A DNA stretch of 64,000 bases, from the NCBI RefSeq assembly GCF_052118845.1, contig NZ_JBQKGJ010000004.1, positions 100,962-164,961 of the forward strand, read 5' to 3'. Positions 53,377 to 61,955 of this stretch are shown piece by piece; the first letter of the stretch is position 1; each line of letters opens with the position of its first letter. The notes beneath the pieces were generated by a model. The model was not told the DNA's origin, did no database searches, and saw only the letters and a list, made by a program, of their open reading frames with translations. Source of the stretch: Bilifractor sp002394235 (GTDB taxonomy: Bacteria > Bacillota > Clostridia > Lachnospirales > Lachnospiraceae). Made by a program: the position numbers and the translations under genes.

Positions 53377-53469
53377 ATAAAATCCTCTCCTTTTCTTCTC
53401 TTGTGCGCGGCATTCCCCCGAAAGCCGGCACTGTTTCTGATCCGGCGGCTGTGTAAATCAGACGCTTAG

Positions 53470-53583
53470 ATATAAGTCAGACACGGAATATCTGGCCATG
53501 AGGACTTCAGACACAGGATATCTGGTCATCAGGTTTTCAGATACAGGATATCTCCGGTCATAAGTGCTTCAGACGCCGGATTT
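53470..53583. repeat. Tandem repeat of ~30 bp, 4 units
   Basis: Units read TTCAGACACAGGATATCTGG-TCAT-AGG with substitutions, at about 53468, 53501, 53530 and 53563. The last unit overlaps the end of the downstream hypB copy. Confidence 0.75.
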
Positions 53584-54273
53584 CCAGCTATCTACGGCGT
53601 TTCGAAGCCATTCCTCCCATGCAGCCATCCCCTCTCCGGTTTTCGCGGATACGGGAAAGATCTGTATTGCGGGATGAAGAGCTTTTGCCCGCTGTACGCA
53701 GGCGTCCATGTCAAAATCAAAATATGGCAGCGCGTCAATCTTGGAGATGACGAGCGCATCGCTGGTTCGGAACATCAGCGGATACTTCAGTGGTTTGTCG
53801 TCGCCCTCCGGGACGCTGAGTATCATGACACTTTTTCCTGCTCCGGTATCGAATTCGGCCGGGCAGATCAGGTTTCCGACATTTTCCAGGAAAGCCAGAT
53901 CGATGCCCTCATATCCCAGTTCATCAAGTCCCCTTGCCGTCATTCCTGCGTCCATGTGACACATGCCGTCGGTGTGGACCTGAATTGTCTTCGCTCCCAG
54001 ACGGTCTATCCGCCTGGCATCCACATCGGAATCGATATCGGCCTCCAGCACGGCGATCTTCAGCTTGTCATCCGCTCTTCGGTTTCCAGCATCGCCACTG
54101 CACTCGCCCTGGAGATCGCGGATCGTTCGCGCCAGCAGTGTCGTCTTGCCGGAACCCGGACTGCTCATCAAATTGATCAGCAGCGTCCCTCTTCTCTTCA
54201 TCTCTTCACGAAGTGCTTCTGCATCACGGTCATTTGACGCGGTTACGCTCTCGTGCAGTTCGATTACCTTCAT
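53569..54273 (-). CDS. hypB: HypB-type nickel GTPase, second copy
   Basis: The 234-residue SIMIBI GTPase has the P-loop MSSPGSGKTTLLART, EADIDSDVDARRI, VHTDGMCHMDAGMTARG, the EFDTGAGKSVMILSVPEGDD block and the specificity motif ISKIDALPY. The CHMDA motif carries the metal cysteine-histidine. Histidine-rich N-terminal nickel storage is absent. It overlaps the first hypB copy by 4 bp. The two copies share most motifs but differ clearly in sequence, so the duplication is not recent. Confidence 0.92.
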   Translation of the reverse strand: MKVIELHESVTASNDRDAEALREEMKRRGTLLINLMSSPGSGKTTLLARTIRDLQGECSGDAGNRRADDKLKIAVLEADIDSDVDARRIDRLGAKTIQVHTDGMCHMDAGMTARGLDELGYEGIDLAFLENVGNLICPAEFDTGAGKSVMILSVPEGDDKPLKYPLMFRTSDALVISKIDALPYFDFDMDACVQRAKALHPAIQIFPVSAKTGEGMAAWEEWLRNAVDSWKSGV

Positions 54274-54965
54274 CGCGCATTCACCTCCCGCTTCAGCCAG
54301 CTGATCCAGGCACCAAAGCCCTCTCCCGTCTTTGCTGAAAGAGGAAGAACCGGCATCTCCGCTGAGCGCCGGTCTGCTTTTTTCCGCTGTGCGGAGACAT
54401 TTTCGCGGAGCCTGTCAAAATCAAAATCGAAGATCGTTGCCGTATCCGACTTGCTGACCACAAGTAAGTCGCTTACCTGGAACATCAGCGGATACTTCAG
54501 CGGTTTGTCATCGCCTTCCGGCACGCTGAGAATCATCACCCGCTTATCCGCACCCACATCGAACTCTGCCGGGCAGACAAGATTACCGACATTTTCGAGA
54601 AATACAAGATCCAGGCCGTCCACGCCCATCTCATCAAGGCCTTTTTGTGTCATCAAGGCATCCATGTGACAGGAGCCTCCGGTATGAACCTGAATGACCT
54701 TTGCGCCGGCTTCTGCCACCGTCCTTGCATCTACGTCGCTGTCCACATCCGCTTCCATCACACCGATGCGGTATGTGTCTTTCAGCTCCCGGATCGTGCG
54801 CGCAAGAAGTGTTGTCTTGCCGGCTCCCGGTGAGGCCATGAGATTGATCAGAAAGACTCCCTTCTCTCTCATTCTGGATCGTACAGCATCGGCGATGCTG
54901 TCATTGTCCTCCAGAATGCGGCTCTTGACTTCAATCACTTTGAATTCGTCATTATTCATGTACAA
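54270..54965 (-). CDS. hypB: HypB-type nickel GTPase, first copy
   Basis: The 231-residue paralogue of the following gene has P-loop MASPGAGKTTLLARTI, MEADVDSDVDARTV, VHTGGSCHMDALMTQKG, GADKRVMILSVPEGDD and the variant specificity motif VVSKSDTATIF, where NKxD-like residues read SKSD. It is the first gene of the hypB-hypB-flavoprotein-hypA cluster. With no [NiFe] hydrogenase or hypCDEF nearby, supply of nickel to urease, or a hydrogenase elsewhere, are the two explanations. Confidence 0.92.
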   Translation of the reverse strand: MYMNNDEFKVIEVKSRILEDNDSIADAVRSRMREKGVFLINLMASPGAGKTTLLARTIRELKDTYRIGVMEADVDSDVDARTVAEAGAKVIQVHTGGSCHMDALMTQKGLDEMGVDGLDLVFLENVGNLVCPAEFDVGADKRVMILSVPEGDDKPLKYPLMFQVSDLLVVSKSDTATIFDFDFDRLRENVSAQRKKADRRSAEMPVLPLSAKTGEGFGAWISWLKREVNAR

Positions 54966-55154
54966 TATGCCCCTTTAAATGATCGATCTTAAAATTATAA
55001 CATAAATATCAGCTTTATAGAAACATATTTTGTGCATTATTTACTGATTTACGGGCTTCCCGTGAGGCGTGTTATTCCTGCCGGATCAATGGATGTGTAC
55101 CGAAAGCACAGGTGAGAGATTCCGTTGTTTGCAGGAAGTTGTTCAAAGGAATAA

Positions 55155-55216
55155 GAAAAAAACGCAGACAGTACCGCCGCGCGTATTACGCGCGAAGCGG
55201 TTCTGTCTGCGTTCCA
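55155..55216 (-). terminator. Long terminator hairpin of the oad operon
   Basis: On the minus strand AACGCAGACAG-AACCG pairs with CGGT-ACTGTCTGCGTT, enclosing a CGCGCGTAATACGCGCG inner palindrome, followed by TTTTTTT. The outer arms contain the ACGCAGACAG block of repeat family A. Confidence 0.85.
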
Positions 55217-55231
55217 ACGGTGTGCGCCATT

Positions 55232-55355
55232 TGTGTGAGTGTGTTTCACCGGTCTGTGCCGTTGTGTAAGTGCGTTTCACCGGTCTGTGCCGTTGTGTAA
55301 GTGCGTTTCACCGGTCTGTACTGTTTGTGTGGCTATGATTCACTGGTCTGTGTCA
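55232..55355. repeat. 31-bp tandem repeat, exactly 4 units
   Basis: Units start at 55232, 55263, 55294 and 55325. Units 2 and 3 share TGTGTAAGTGCGTTTCACCG and differ only near the end; units 1 and 4 are diverged. The fourth overlaps the last codons of oadG. Confidence 0.9.
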
Positions 55356-55537
55356 TTCGTCTGACTGCAGGCAGCTTTCTGTTCCGCGGTGGGAACCTCT
55401 GTGCTGTCAGCGCCGTTTTTCCTGGCGGGAAAGATCTTTGTGAGAAGCATCATGATGACAATCAGCACAATGGTGACAATAAAGATTCCGAGCATCCCGA
55501 GGCCCATAACCTTCAGTGATCCAAGAAATGTATTCAT
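55340..55537 (-). CDS. oadG: OadG family gamma subunit of a sodium-pumping decarboxylase
   Basis: The 65-residue protein has one membrane helix (VMGLGMLGIFIVTIVLIVIM, about 10-33) and a hydrophilic C-terminal tail, the usual form of OadG-like gamma chains that assemble the alpha and beta subunits. It follows the beta-subunit gene on the same strand with GGAGATCG before the ATG. The alpha (carboxyltransferase) and biotin-carrier subunits are not in the window. Confidence 0.85.
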   Translation of the reverse strand: MNTFLGSLKVMGLGMLGIFIVTIVLIVIMMLLTKIFPARKNGADSTEVPTAEQKAACSQTNDTDQ

Positions 55538-55688
55538 TTTCGATCTCCTTTCAGAGTCCTCTTCAGAGAGGTATCTGTTTTTTCAATGTTTCCGCTGAGT
55601 TCTTCAGGAATTTCATCAGCCTGTTCAAAGAGAGGGCATTTATAAGTGAAACTCTATAAGAAAAACGTTAAGAAAAACGTTCGCGCGG

Positions 55689-56831
55689 TCATGCCAGCGG
55701 TACAAGGCTCAGGATCAGACCGCCTGCGATAACGGATGCGATCTGGCCGGAGACATTGACGCCTGTGGCCTGCATGATCAGAACATTGGAAGGATCCTCT
55801 TTGATGCCCATCTGGGTGATGACTCTGGCAGACATCGGAAAGGCGGATATGCCGCAGGCTCCGATCATCGGGTTGACCTTTTTGTTCTTTGGCAGAAACA
55901 GGTTCAGGAGTTTCGCAAAGAGTACGCCTCCGACAGTGTCAAAAATAAACGCGATGAGTCCGAGAAGGAGGATCAGCAGAGTCCTGATATTGAGGAAGTC
56001 TTCGGAACGCATCTGTGATGCCACTGTGATTCCAAGCATCAGAGTGATGATGTTGGCGAGGGAGTGCTGGGCCGTATCGGAAAGCGAATCCAGAACTCCG
56101 CATTCGCGGACGAGATTTCCGAACATCAGAAAGCCCACCAGGGCGACAGACCGCGGTGCTACAATTCCCGCGATGATGGTGATGCAGACCGGGAACAGAA
56201 TTTTCACCGGTTTTGACACACTCTGCGGATTGTAGGACATGTGCATGGCGCGTTCCTTTTTTGTCGTCACCGCCCGGATGACCGGCGGCTGAATGATCGG
56301 CACAAGAGCCATATAGGAGTAGGCAGCAACGATAATCGCTCCGAGGTATCTGGAGTGAAAATAGTTGGCGACAAAGATGGAGGTCGGTCCGTCTGCCGCT
56401 CCTATGATGCCGACGGAAGCGGCATCCTGCAGGCTGAAGCCAAAGAGGGCCGCCAGACTCAGCGTGAAAAAAATGCCGAACTGGGCTGCTGCACCGAACA
56501 GCATCATCAGCGGATTGGACAGAAGCGGCGTAAAGTCGATCATGGCTCCAATGCCGATAAAGAGCAGGAGCAGAAAGATCTCGTTGGAAATTCCTGCATT
56601 GAAGAGAGTATCGAGTGGCCCCTGTGTCAGTACCCCATTGATTGTCTGCGTGACTGCTCCCGACATCGGGAGATTCACCAGAACTGCGCCAAACCCCATT
56701 GGTACCAGTAAAGAAGGCTCCATTTTTTTTACAATGCCCAGATAGATCAGTATACCTCCAATGATCCACATGACAGCCATCTGCCATGTGATGTTCCCCG
56801 CATTGGAAAACAGCTCCATAATTCCCTGCAT
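55689..56831 (-). CDS. oadB: Sodium-translocating decarboxylase beta subunit
   Basis: This is the membrane subunit that couples decarboxylation of a carboxybiotin to sodium export. The 380-residue product has MLVPMGFGAVLVNLP-type sequence (PSLLVPMGFGAVLVNLP), the metal-site helix GIGAMIDFTPLLSNP, the conserved IGAADGPTSIFVAN with the essential aspartate, MALVPIIQPPVIRAVT, GNLVRECGVLDSLS, and NPMIGACGISAFPMSARV. It belongs with the OadG-like gene downstream. The substrate may be oxaloacetate, methylmalonyl-CoA or glutaconyl-CoA; nearby C4-acid genes favour oxaloacetate. Confidence 0.95.
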   Translation of the reverse strand: MQGIMELFSNAGNITWQMAVMWIIGGILIYLGIVKKMEPSLLVPMGFGAVLVNLPMSGAVTQTINGVLTQGPLDTLFNAGISNEIFLLLLFIGIGAMIDFTPLLSNPLMMLFGAAAQFGIFFTLSLAALFGFSLQDAASVGIIGAADGPTSIFVANYFHSRYLGAIIVAAYSYMALVPIIQPPVIRAVTTKKERAMHMSYNPQSVSKPVKILFPVCITIIAGIVAPRSVALVGFLMFGNLVRECGVLDSLSDTAQHSLANIITLMLGITVASQMRSEDFLNIRTLLILLLGLIAFIFDTVGGVLFAKLLNLFLPKNKKVNPMIGACGISAFPMSARVITQMGIKEDPSNVLIMQATGVNVSGQIASVIAGGLILSLVPLA

Positions 56832-56947
56832 AATTTTGAGTCCTTTCTACAATTTTTCATGCTGCGTGCATCGATCTGCATTTGTACTTCTGACTTAAGC
56901 TGACAAATTAAGCTGCTTTTATCGGAAATGAGGTCTGCCGCGCAGAG

Positions 56948-57997
56948 TCATCCACGGAAGACTCTGTCAGCAGCCGCCCGATACTCTGAAAGTCTTTTTG
57001 TCTTATAAAGCTTATGAATCAGACGGTCAGAATCCGGGAAATTCTCTTTCATGAATGGCCACAGCTCCAGCATATGCCGAATGGACACGTATTCATCACC
57101 CTGAAATGCATCCATGAAGGATTCCAGCATGGAATCGTGGAAAAGCTTCAGCTCCTCGGCAGTCAGAGAATCTCCTCCGCGGATTTCGCGCACCAGCGCC
57201 GGATTTCCGACGAGTCCGCGACCGATCATTATTGCATGTACTTCTGGAAATTTCTCTGCAATCTGCTCATAGTCGCGTACTGTCCGGATATCTCCGTTGT
57301 AACAGACCGGATTTTTTGATCTGCGAAGGCATTCTTCGAAGTAATCCAGATGTACCCGTCCCTGGTAGCCCTCGTCTCTCACTCGCGGGTGAATGGTCAG
57401 CTCTGAAATGGGGTAACGATTGTATATCTCCAGAAGAGAAAATACCTCTTCCGGATCGCTGACCCCTAGTCTGGTTTTGATTGAAATCTGCATTTTCCTG
57501 TCCGGATCTAAAGATCTGCCGGAAGAATTCTGTTCCGGCTCTTTGAAGTTTGAGGATCTGCCGGAAGAATTCTGTTTCGGCTCTTTGAAGTTCGAAGATC
57601 TGCCGTCAGAATGTTGTTCCGTTTCTTCGAATACACCGTCGAGAAGCCTTATCAGAAGTTCCGGTTCGTCGAGGAGGCCGGATCCCTTCTTCTTGGCGGT
57701 CACAGTCTTTGAAGGACACCCCAGGTTGATATTAATCTCGGAATACCCGAGTTTTCCCGCGTATTGAATTCCTTTGCGGAAAGCCTCCGGATCGTTCCCG
57801 AGAAACTGGGGGACCAGAAAAATGTCCGGATTTTCTGCCGGATCCAGTTCCTTTTTGTCCCTACCCTTCAGCTTCAGATCTCTGGTCACGGAAAGAAAGG
57901 GCGTATAATATTTATCTATCCCAGGGAAAAACCGGCGATGTACCTGTCTGTAAACCCTTCCGGTAATTCCTTCCATCGGTGCGAAGTATAGTTTCAT
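56948..57997 (-). CDS. tRNA-dihydrouridine synthase family protein with tandem-repeat insert
   Basis: This FMN-dependent TIM-barrel enzyme reduces uridines in tRNA. The 349-residue product has LYFAPMEGITGRVYRQVHRR, the catalytic-cysteine motif INLGCPSKTVTAKKKGSGLL, SIKTRLGVSDPEEV, LTIHPRVRDEGYQGRV, and MIGRGLVGNPALVREI. An unusual hydrophilic insert of about 45 residues after LLDGVFEETE consists of tandem 15-residue units (DGRSSNFKEPKQNSS). It corresponds to about 45-bp DNA repeats at 57510-57615 and replaces a short barrel loop. The ATG at 57997 (GGGAAAGC) is preferred. Confidence 0.9.
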   Translation of the reverse strand: MKLYFAPMEGITGRVYRQVHRRFFPGIDKYYTPFLSVTRDLKLKGRDKKELDPAENPDIFLVPQFLGNDPEAFRKGIQYAGKLGYSEININLGCPSKTVTAKKKGSGLLDEPELLIRLLDGVFEETEQHSDGRSSNFKEPKQNSSGRSSNFKEPEQNSSGRSLDPDRKMQISIKTRLGVSDPEEVFSLLEIYNRYPISELTIHPRVRDEGYQGRVHLDYFEECLRRSKNPVCYNGDIRTVRDYEQIAEKFPEVHAIMIGRGLVGNPALVREIRGGDSLTAEELKLFHDSMLESFMDAFQGDEYVSIRHMLELWPFMKENFPDSDRLIHKLYKTKRLSEYRAAADRVFRG

Positions 57998-58117
57998 TCT
58001 GCTTTCCCGTTGTGTCATGTGGTTTGTCTGTCGTTGTAAAACTCGTGAATTATTTTATGCAGCGCAGCGATCCGAAAAATCAGTACTGCAAAAGGAACGC
58101 CTCGCATCACGTGTATT

Positions 58118-58376
58118 TATTGCCTGCCCTGGCCGGCCGCAACTCCGGCAATAGCATATCCCATGCTGCCGCTGGGATGATTGGTGAGAAAACGAACGGG
58201 ATCCAAAGCCTCTCGGGTGGGACCGGCTAAGACCGGCTGAGACCAGGATCCGCTTGCCAACCAGATCCTTTTCAAATCCTATCACATGATCAAGGACTTC
58301 GTAAAGTCTTTGCGGCGAAACCATCTTGCCCTTGCCTGTTGCTCCGTAGGCAGGATACCCGGACTCAGAGGTGGCA
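58118..58376 (-). pseudogene. coaBC fragment (phosphopantothenoylcysteine synthetase part), frameshifted
   Basis: On the minus strand the frame reads GYPAYGATGKGKM, LYEVLDHVIGFEKDLVGKRI LVSAG, which is the end of the CoaC and start of the CoaB domain. A frameshift follows, and another frame continues REALDPVRFLTNHPSGSMGY AIAGVAA and stops. Only about 85 codons remain. The upstream edge coincides with the left end of an IS66 remnant (GTAAACGG at 58377), so IS insertion severed the gene. Confidence 0.8.
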
Positions 58377-58483
58377 AGTAAACGGTAAACCGCCAGTACC
58401 TGTTGTACCTAGCTAGCCTTTGCGATAATGGAGTCGAATAAATCTAAGGTTTTTTCGACTTCTCCAAAGGAGGCTTGGTATTG

Positions 58484-58867
58484 ATGGACAAGATCACATC
58501 CGACGTTCGCCGTCAACAATGGCTTGATATCATTCAGACCTGTAATGCCAGTGGTATTACAAAAAAGGCCTGGTGTGAACAGAATGGTATCAACATTAAA
58601 AGCTTCTATTACTGGCAGCGACAGTTGAGACATGAAACTTATGATGTACAATCTGCCGCGCTGTCTCCGGAACCCGAGGTTACTTTTGCAGAGATTGCCG
58701 TTCCATCATCTCCCCAAAACATTGTCGATCAGACGATGACGGATTCGGCAACAAGTTTTTGTCCGGATGCTGTCATTCGAACCGGTACCTTGACAATCGA
58801 AGTATCGAATCATGCATCCAGAGAGGTACTCTCACTTATCCGATCGGTGATGAAATATGCTACGTGA
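58484..58867 (+). CDS. tnpA: IS66 accessory protein TnpA
   Basis: The 127-residue product (MDKITSDVRRQQWLDIIQTC...) has the IS66 orfA HTH pattern GITKKAWCEQNGINIKSFYY WQRQL. The C-terminus RTGTLTIEVSNHASREVLSL fits the family. AAAGGAGG lies upstream of the ATG at 58484. It is intact but in a dead element. Confidence 0.88.
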   Translation: MDKITSDVRRQQWLDIIQTCNASGITKKAWCEQNGINIKSFYYWQRQLRHETYDVQSAALSPEPEVTFAEIAVPSSPQNIVDQTMTDSATSFCPDAVIRTGTLTIEVSNHASREVLSLIRSVMKYAT

Positions 58868-58934
58868 TCTTTCCAATCTGCAAAAAATCTATATTGCCAC
58901 CGAACAGGTTATCCGTCCATTTCCCTTGGCATAA
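58857..58934 (+). pseudogene. tnpB: IS66 TnpB, truncated after ~16 codons
   Basis: MLRDLSNLQKIYIATEQVIR starts like IS66 orfB (MLRDLSNLQKIYIAT), then loses similarity and stops after 25 codons. The frame overlaps the tnpA stop by 11 bp as usual in IS66. Confidence 0.75.
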
Positions 58935-58976
58935 AAAAAGACCGACGCCATTCTTGTTGAAAAGCAATCGGTCTAA
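58929..58976 (-). terminator. Terminator of the abiE operon
   Basis: On the minus strand AGACCGATTGC pairs with GCGTCGGTCT, followed by TTTTTTT. Confidence 0.8.
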
Positions 58977-59032
58977 AGTAATTGGCATCTGTTCAGTTAC
59001 ATGCACAAACTCTGTTTTGTCATCAAAGGTAC

Positions 59033-59884
59033 TTACTCATCGTTACTTGCAAGTTTCTTCAACAGCCATTTTACACTCTTTACTGTCTCCTCAAACGACA
59101 CGTCTGCCGCATAGGAATATTTTTTCTGATAGGATTCCCATAGTTTCTTGAGAGCAGCGCTGCTTTCAATATTTGAAAGAATTCCATCTGCATCCGCATA
59201 CAGCAATTCTGTCCCTCTTTTCCGACAGGTGGCTGTAAATGCTGCTATTAAGGTCTCACGATCAATTCTGTTTCTATAAAGCTGGAGCAACACCCTGACA
59301 TCATAAAAATCTCTCATCCTGGTGTTTAAAACGCCTCGAGCCAGGATAGTCTGAAACTTCTCCGCAAGTATCGTCTCCAGATTGTAACTCCAAAGAGAAA
59401 TGCTACGATTCTCCAGCATCAGATGATAGCTGAATTCCATCGCGCGCGGGGTTATCACATCTCCCGTAGAGATGTCGATTTTGAGCGGGATGATCATTTT
59501 CTCCATTAGTGAATCCATCAGGACCCTGATCCCGGGATATTCCATTTCATCCATGATGTTTTCAACAGCTTTGATTGAAAATGTCATCTCATCGCCAAGA
59601 TCAATATCCATGATTTCAGATATGATCTTTCTGGTATCCTCTGCAGACAGGTTTTCGTTCCTGATTGATGTGTCAATATCCATCGTGGAGCGCTGAGAAA
59701 TACCAACCATCGCTGTCACAAGAATTCCGCCCTTGATGACGAAATTGTCATGATACTTCGAAACGGAAAGCCTTTCCAAAAAGCGTTCCATTGCATAAAT
59801 CCGCAAAAGGTTTCTGGCATCAGCGTTATTTTTGGATGCCAGACTTTTGATTCTGCCTTTTAATTGTGCTGACGTAAGCGGCAT
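59033..59884 (-). CDS. AbiEii toxin (nucleotidyltransferase, type IV toxin-antitoxin/phage defence)
   Basis: AbiEii-type toxins are nucleotidyltransferase-fold proteins that stop growth on phage infection, reported to modify tRNAs in some members. The 283-residue product shows the fold motif FVIKGGILVTAMVG followed by RSTMDIDTSI (the G-G and D-x-D pattern), MIIPLKIDISTGD with the third acidic residue, and LETILAEKFQTILARG with the conserved Lys-Phe. Its start overlaps the stop of the AbiEi gene by one base. The pair is more AT-rich than the flanks, a sign of transfer. Confidence 0.9.
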   Translation of the reverse strand: MPLTSAQLKGRIKSLASKNNADARNLLRIYAMERFLERLSVSKYHDNFVIKGGILVTAMVGISQRSTMDIDTSIRNENLSAEDTRKIISEIMDIDLGDEMTFSIKAVENIMDEMEYPGIRVLMDSLMEKMIIPLKIDISTGDVITPRAMEFSYHLMLENRSISLWSYNLETILAEKFQTILARGVLNTRMRDFYDVRVLLQLYRNRIDRETLIAAFTATCRKRGTELLYADADGILSNIESSAALKKLWESYQKKYSYAADVSFEETVKSVKWLLKKLASNDE

Positions 59885-60465
59885 TACAGCAGTACCTCCA
59901 TATATTGCCTGATCATTTTGTCCACATGGAATGATTGTGCATAAGACATCAGCTTGTTTAGATCCTTATCCTTCCTTTGAGCATACGTCTTTAATGCCGT
60001 ATTGAACTCCTGAATTTCAATATTTCTGCGGCTTCGTACGATGTCACAAATTGTCCGTTCCGCATCATAAACCGGGACTTCATTTTCATAAGTATCCTTT
60101 ACAATGACTTTCCCTACATCCAGAAGATCTTTTTTCACCGTATAAACTTTGCATCCGCTATCAACCAGTCGCTTTGTGTTATACCCCGTATAAATGGTCA
60201 GTGTATGCTGTGTTGGTTCGCGATCTGTAAGGTTGTGATAATACAGTGCTTCCTCATGAGAAAAAACTGCCGCTGGGCAGCGCTTGTGAAGAACAAAAAG
60301 TTCATCGGGCCACGCATCTTCCCTGATATAGATTCCATGACCAATTCGCTCCAGATTATTCTCTTTTACATATTGATAAAAAGCATCTTTTTCAAAGCCG
60401 TTCTTTGCCGCATCTGATGCCGTAATGATCCCCGTTTCAGTAAAAAGGTCTTCAATCGCGTGCAC
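59884..60465 (-). CDS. AbiEi-type antitoxin/transcriptional regulator
   Basis: The product (about 193 residues from GTG 60465) has an N-terminal winged-helix segment (FTETGIITASDAAKNGFEKD, ERIGHGIYIRED) and the AbiEi core (AVFSHEEALYYHNLTDREPT, VPVYDAERTICDIVR). This is the partner that neutralises AbiEii and represses the operon. AAAGGA lies at a better distance from the GTG at 60465 than from the GTG at 60474. An inverted repeat over the -10 box is the likely operator. Confidence 0.9.
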   Translation of the reverse strand: MHAIEDLFTETGIITASDAAKNGFEKDAFYQYVKENNLERIGHGIYIREDAWPDELFVLHKRCPAAVFSHEEALYYHNLTDREPTQHTLTIYTGYNTKRLVDSGCKVYTVKKDLLDVGKVIVKDTYENEVPVYDAERTICDIVRSRRNIEIQEFNTALKTYAQRKDKDLNKLMSYAQSFHVDKMIRQYMEVLL

Positions 60466-60484
60466 AAGTATCACTTCCTTTGTT

Positions 60485-60528
60485 CTAATATTGATTATTA
60501 TATTAGCACGTTAGTTGTGATTATTCAA
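60485..60528 (-). promoter_or_regulatory. abiE promoter with overlapping inverted repeat
   Basis: On the minus strand TTGAAT (60523-60528), 17 bp, TAATAT (60500-60505). The inverted repeat CTAATAT/ATATTAG (60485-60506) covers the -10, consistent with AbiEi autorepression. Confidence 0.75.
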
Positions 60529-60558
60529 TTACTCATGACTTTTCCTGCTGTCTGCACG

Positions 60559-60603
60559 CAAAAAGGCACCCCTCTCAGATTGATTCTGAAAAGGAGTGCC
60601 TTG
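60559..60603. terminator. Hairpin between abiE promoter and metG fragment
   Basis: AAGGCACCCCT pairs with AGGAGTGCCTT (one mismatch) around a loop of about 23 nt. It could end the metG transcript (minus strand). The remaining 60604-60772 shows no gene. Confidence 0.65.
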
Positions 60604-60772
60604 AAGGTTTTTGAAACTGGGATGTGCGTCAGACTTTATGCTGTCATTTGTTACGATGTACCGTCATTTGACTTTTTGTTGCACAAATGCTGTAAATCCG
60701 GTGTCACTGCAAAAAATCAGTTTGGATTTGTTGCAAAAATCCGCAGGTTTTCCTCCCGTGATTTTCACAGGA

Positions 60773-61315
60773 TCAATACAGCTTCGCGCCTGCCGGGATA
60801 TGGTTGTCAACCATCAGAAGATGAAGTTCTTCGTCTTCGCTGTCCTTTTTGTTGTTCACAGCGGAGAGAAGCATTCCGCAGGAGTCGATGCCCATCATCT
60901 TCCTCGGCGGGAGATTGGTGATGGCGATCAGGGTCTTTCCGACCAGCTCTTCCGACTCATAATAAGCATGAATTCCAGAAAGGATGATGCGGTCAGTGCC
61001 GGTTCCATCGTCCAGGACGAACTTCAGAAGCTTCTTGGACTTCGGAACAGCTGAGCATTCCTTTACCTTTACCGCCCGGAAATCGAACTTGCTGAAGGTG
61101 TCGAAATCGACCTGTTCCTCAAAGAGCGGCTCAATCTTCACGTTTGAGAAATCGATGCTGTCGTTCGGTGTGAAGAATCCGCTCCTGTCTTCAGAAGCGG
61201 CCTTCTCTCCGGCTACTTCTCCATCGGCATCTTCTCCGCTCTCTGCCTTCGCAGATGATGAAGAAGCTCCGTTTTCAGCCGAAGCCGCTGAGGTTCCGCT
61301 GCGGAGTGACGGGAG
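60773..61315 (-). pseudogene. metG 3' fragment: C-terminal tRNA-binding domain of methionyl-tRNA synthetase
   Basis: The minus-strand frame encodes about 180 residues: an alanine/serine/glutamate-rich linker, FFTPNDSIDFSNVKIEPLFE, then an OB-fold EMAP domain (FDTFSKFDFRAVKVKECSAV, LLKFVLDDGTGTDRIILSGI, TLIAITNLPPRKMMGIDSCG, NHIPAGAKLY-stop). This is the usual C-terminus of clostridial MetG. The catalytic two-thirds is absent because a transposase fragment adjoins at about 61315. Either an intact metG exists elsewhere or the rest has moved. Confidence 0.8.
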
Positions 61316-61955
61316 TGGTGATGCCGACCGAAGCAGCGCACTGAAAGCCGGCACATATATAGTGATCAATCAGGTGGTGAAGGGCCTTGGGTTGGGTGAG
61401 AAACTAGAGGCTGCTTTTGGCGCCAGAAACAGCGGGCTGATTCTTGACCTGGCTGCCTATTCCGTCATTACAGAAAATAATGCGGCACAGTACTATCCAG
61501 ATTATGTGTATAACCATCCACTCTTCACACCAAATATGAGGATCTACAGTGATTCAACGATTTCTGATTTCCTGCGGAATCTCAGTGAAGATCAGCGACA
61601 GAACTTTCTGAATCTTTGGAATGAGGAACGGAATAAACGTGAACGGGTCTATATCTCCTACGATTCTACAAACAAGAATTGTGAAGCCGGTGACATCAGT
61701 ATGATTGAGTATGGCGCAGCGAAGGTCGATGCCGACCTGCCGATCTTTAATTATTCCATTGGTTACGATGTGAACAACCGTGAGCCACTGATGTACGAGA
61801 AGTATCCGGGAAGCATCAATGACGTTTCGCAGCTGCAGTACATGATCGCGAAGACAAAAGGGTACGGGTACAACAACATTGGTTTTATTCTGGATCGGGG
61901 CTATTTCAGCAAAGAAAATCTGAAGTTTATGGATGAATGCAGATTGTCGAGCTAA
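61316..61955 (+). pseudogene. IS1634 family transposase fragment
   Basis: The internal part of an IS1634-type DDE transposase (GTYIVINQVVKGLGLGEKLE, LAAYSVITENNAAQYYPDYV, catalytic Asp in YISYDSTNKN, FNYSIGYDVNN, second Asp in GFILDRGYFS) is fused at its left to the metG remnant. It is cut at its right by the IS21 element. Both ends and the final glutamate are missing. Confidence 0.85.

Larger units (their letters stand above)
58377..58934 (+). mobile_element. IS66 family element, truncated
   Basis: The left end GTAAACGGTAAACCGCCAGT is followed by a complete IS66 first orf and the first about 20 codons of the second orf. The rest, including the main transposase, is missing and replaced by the AbiE module. 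Confidence 0.75.
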
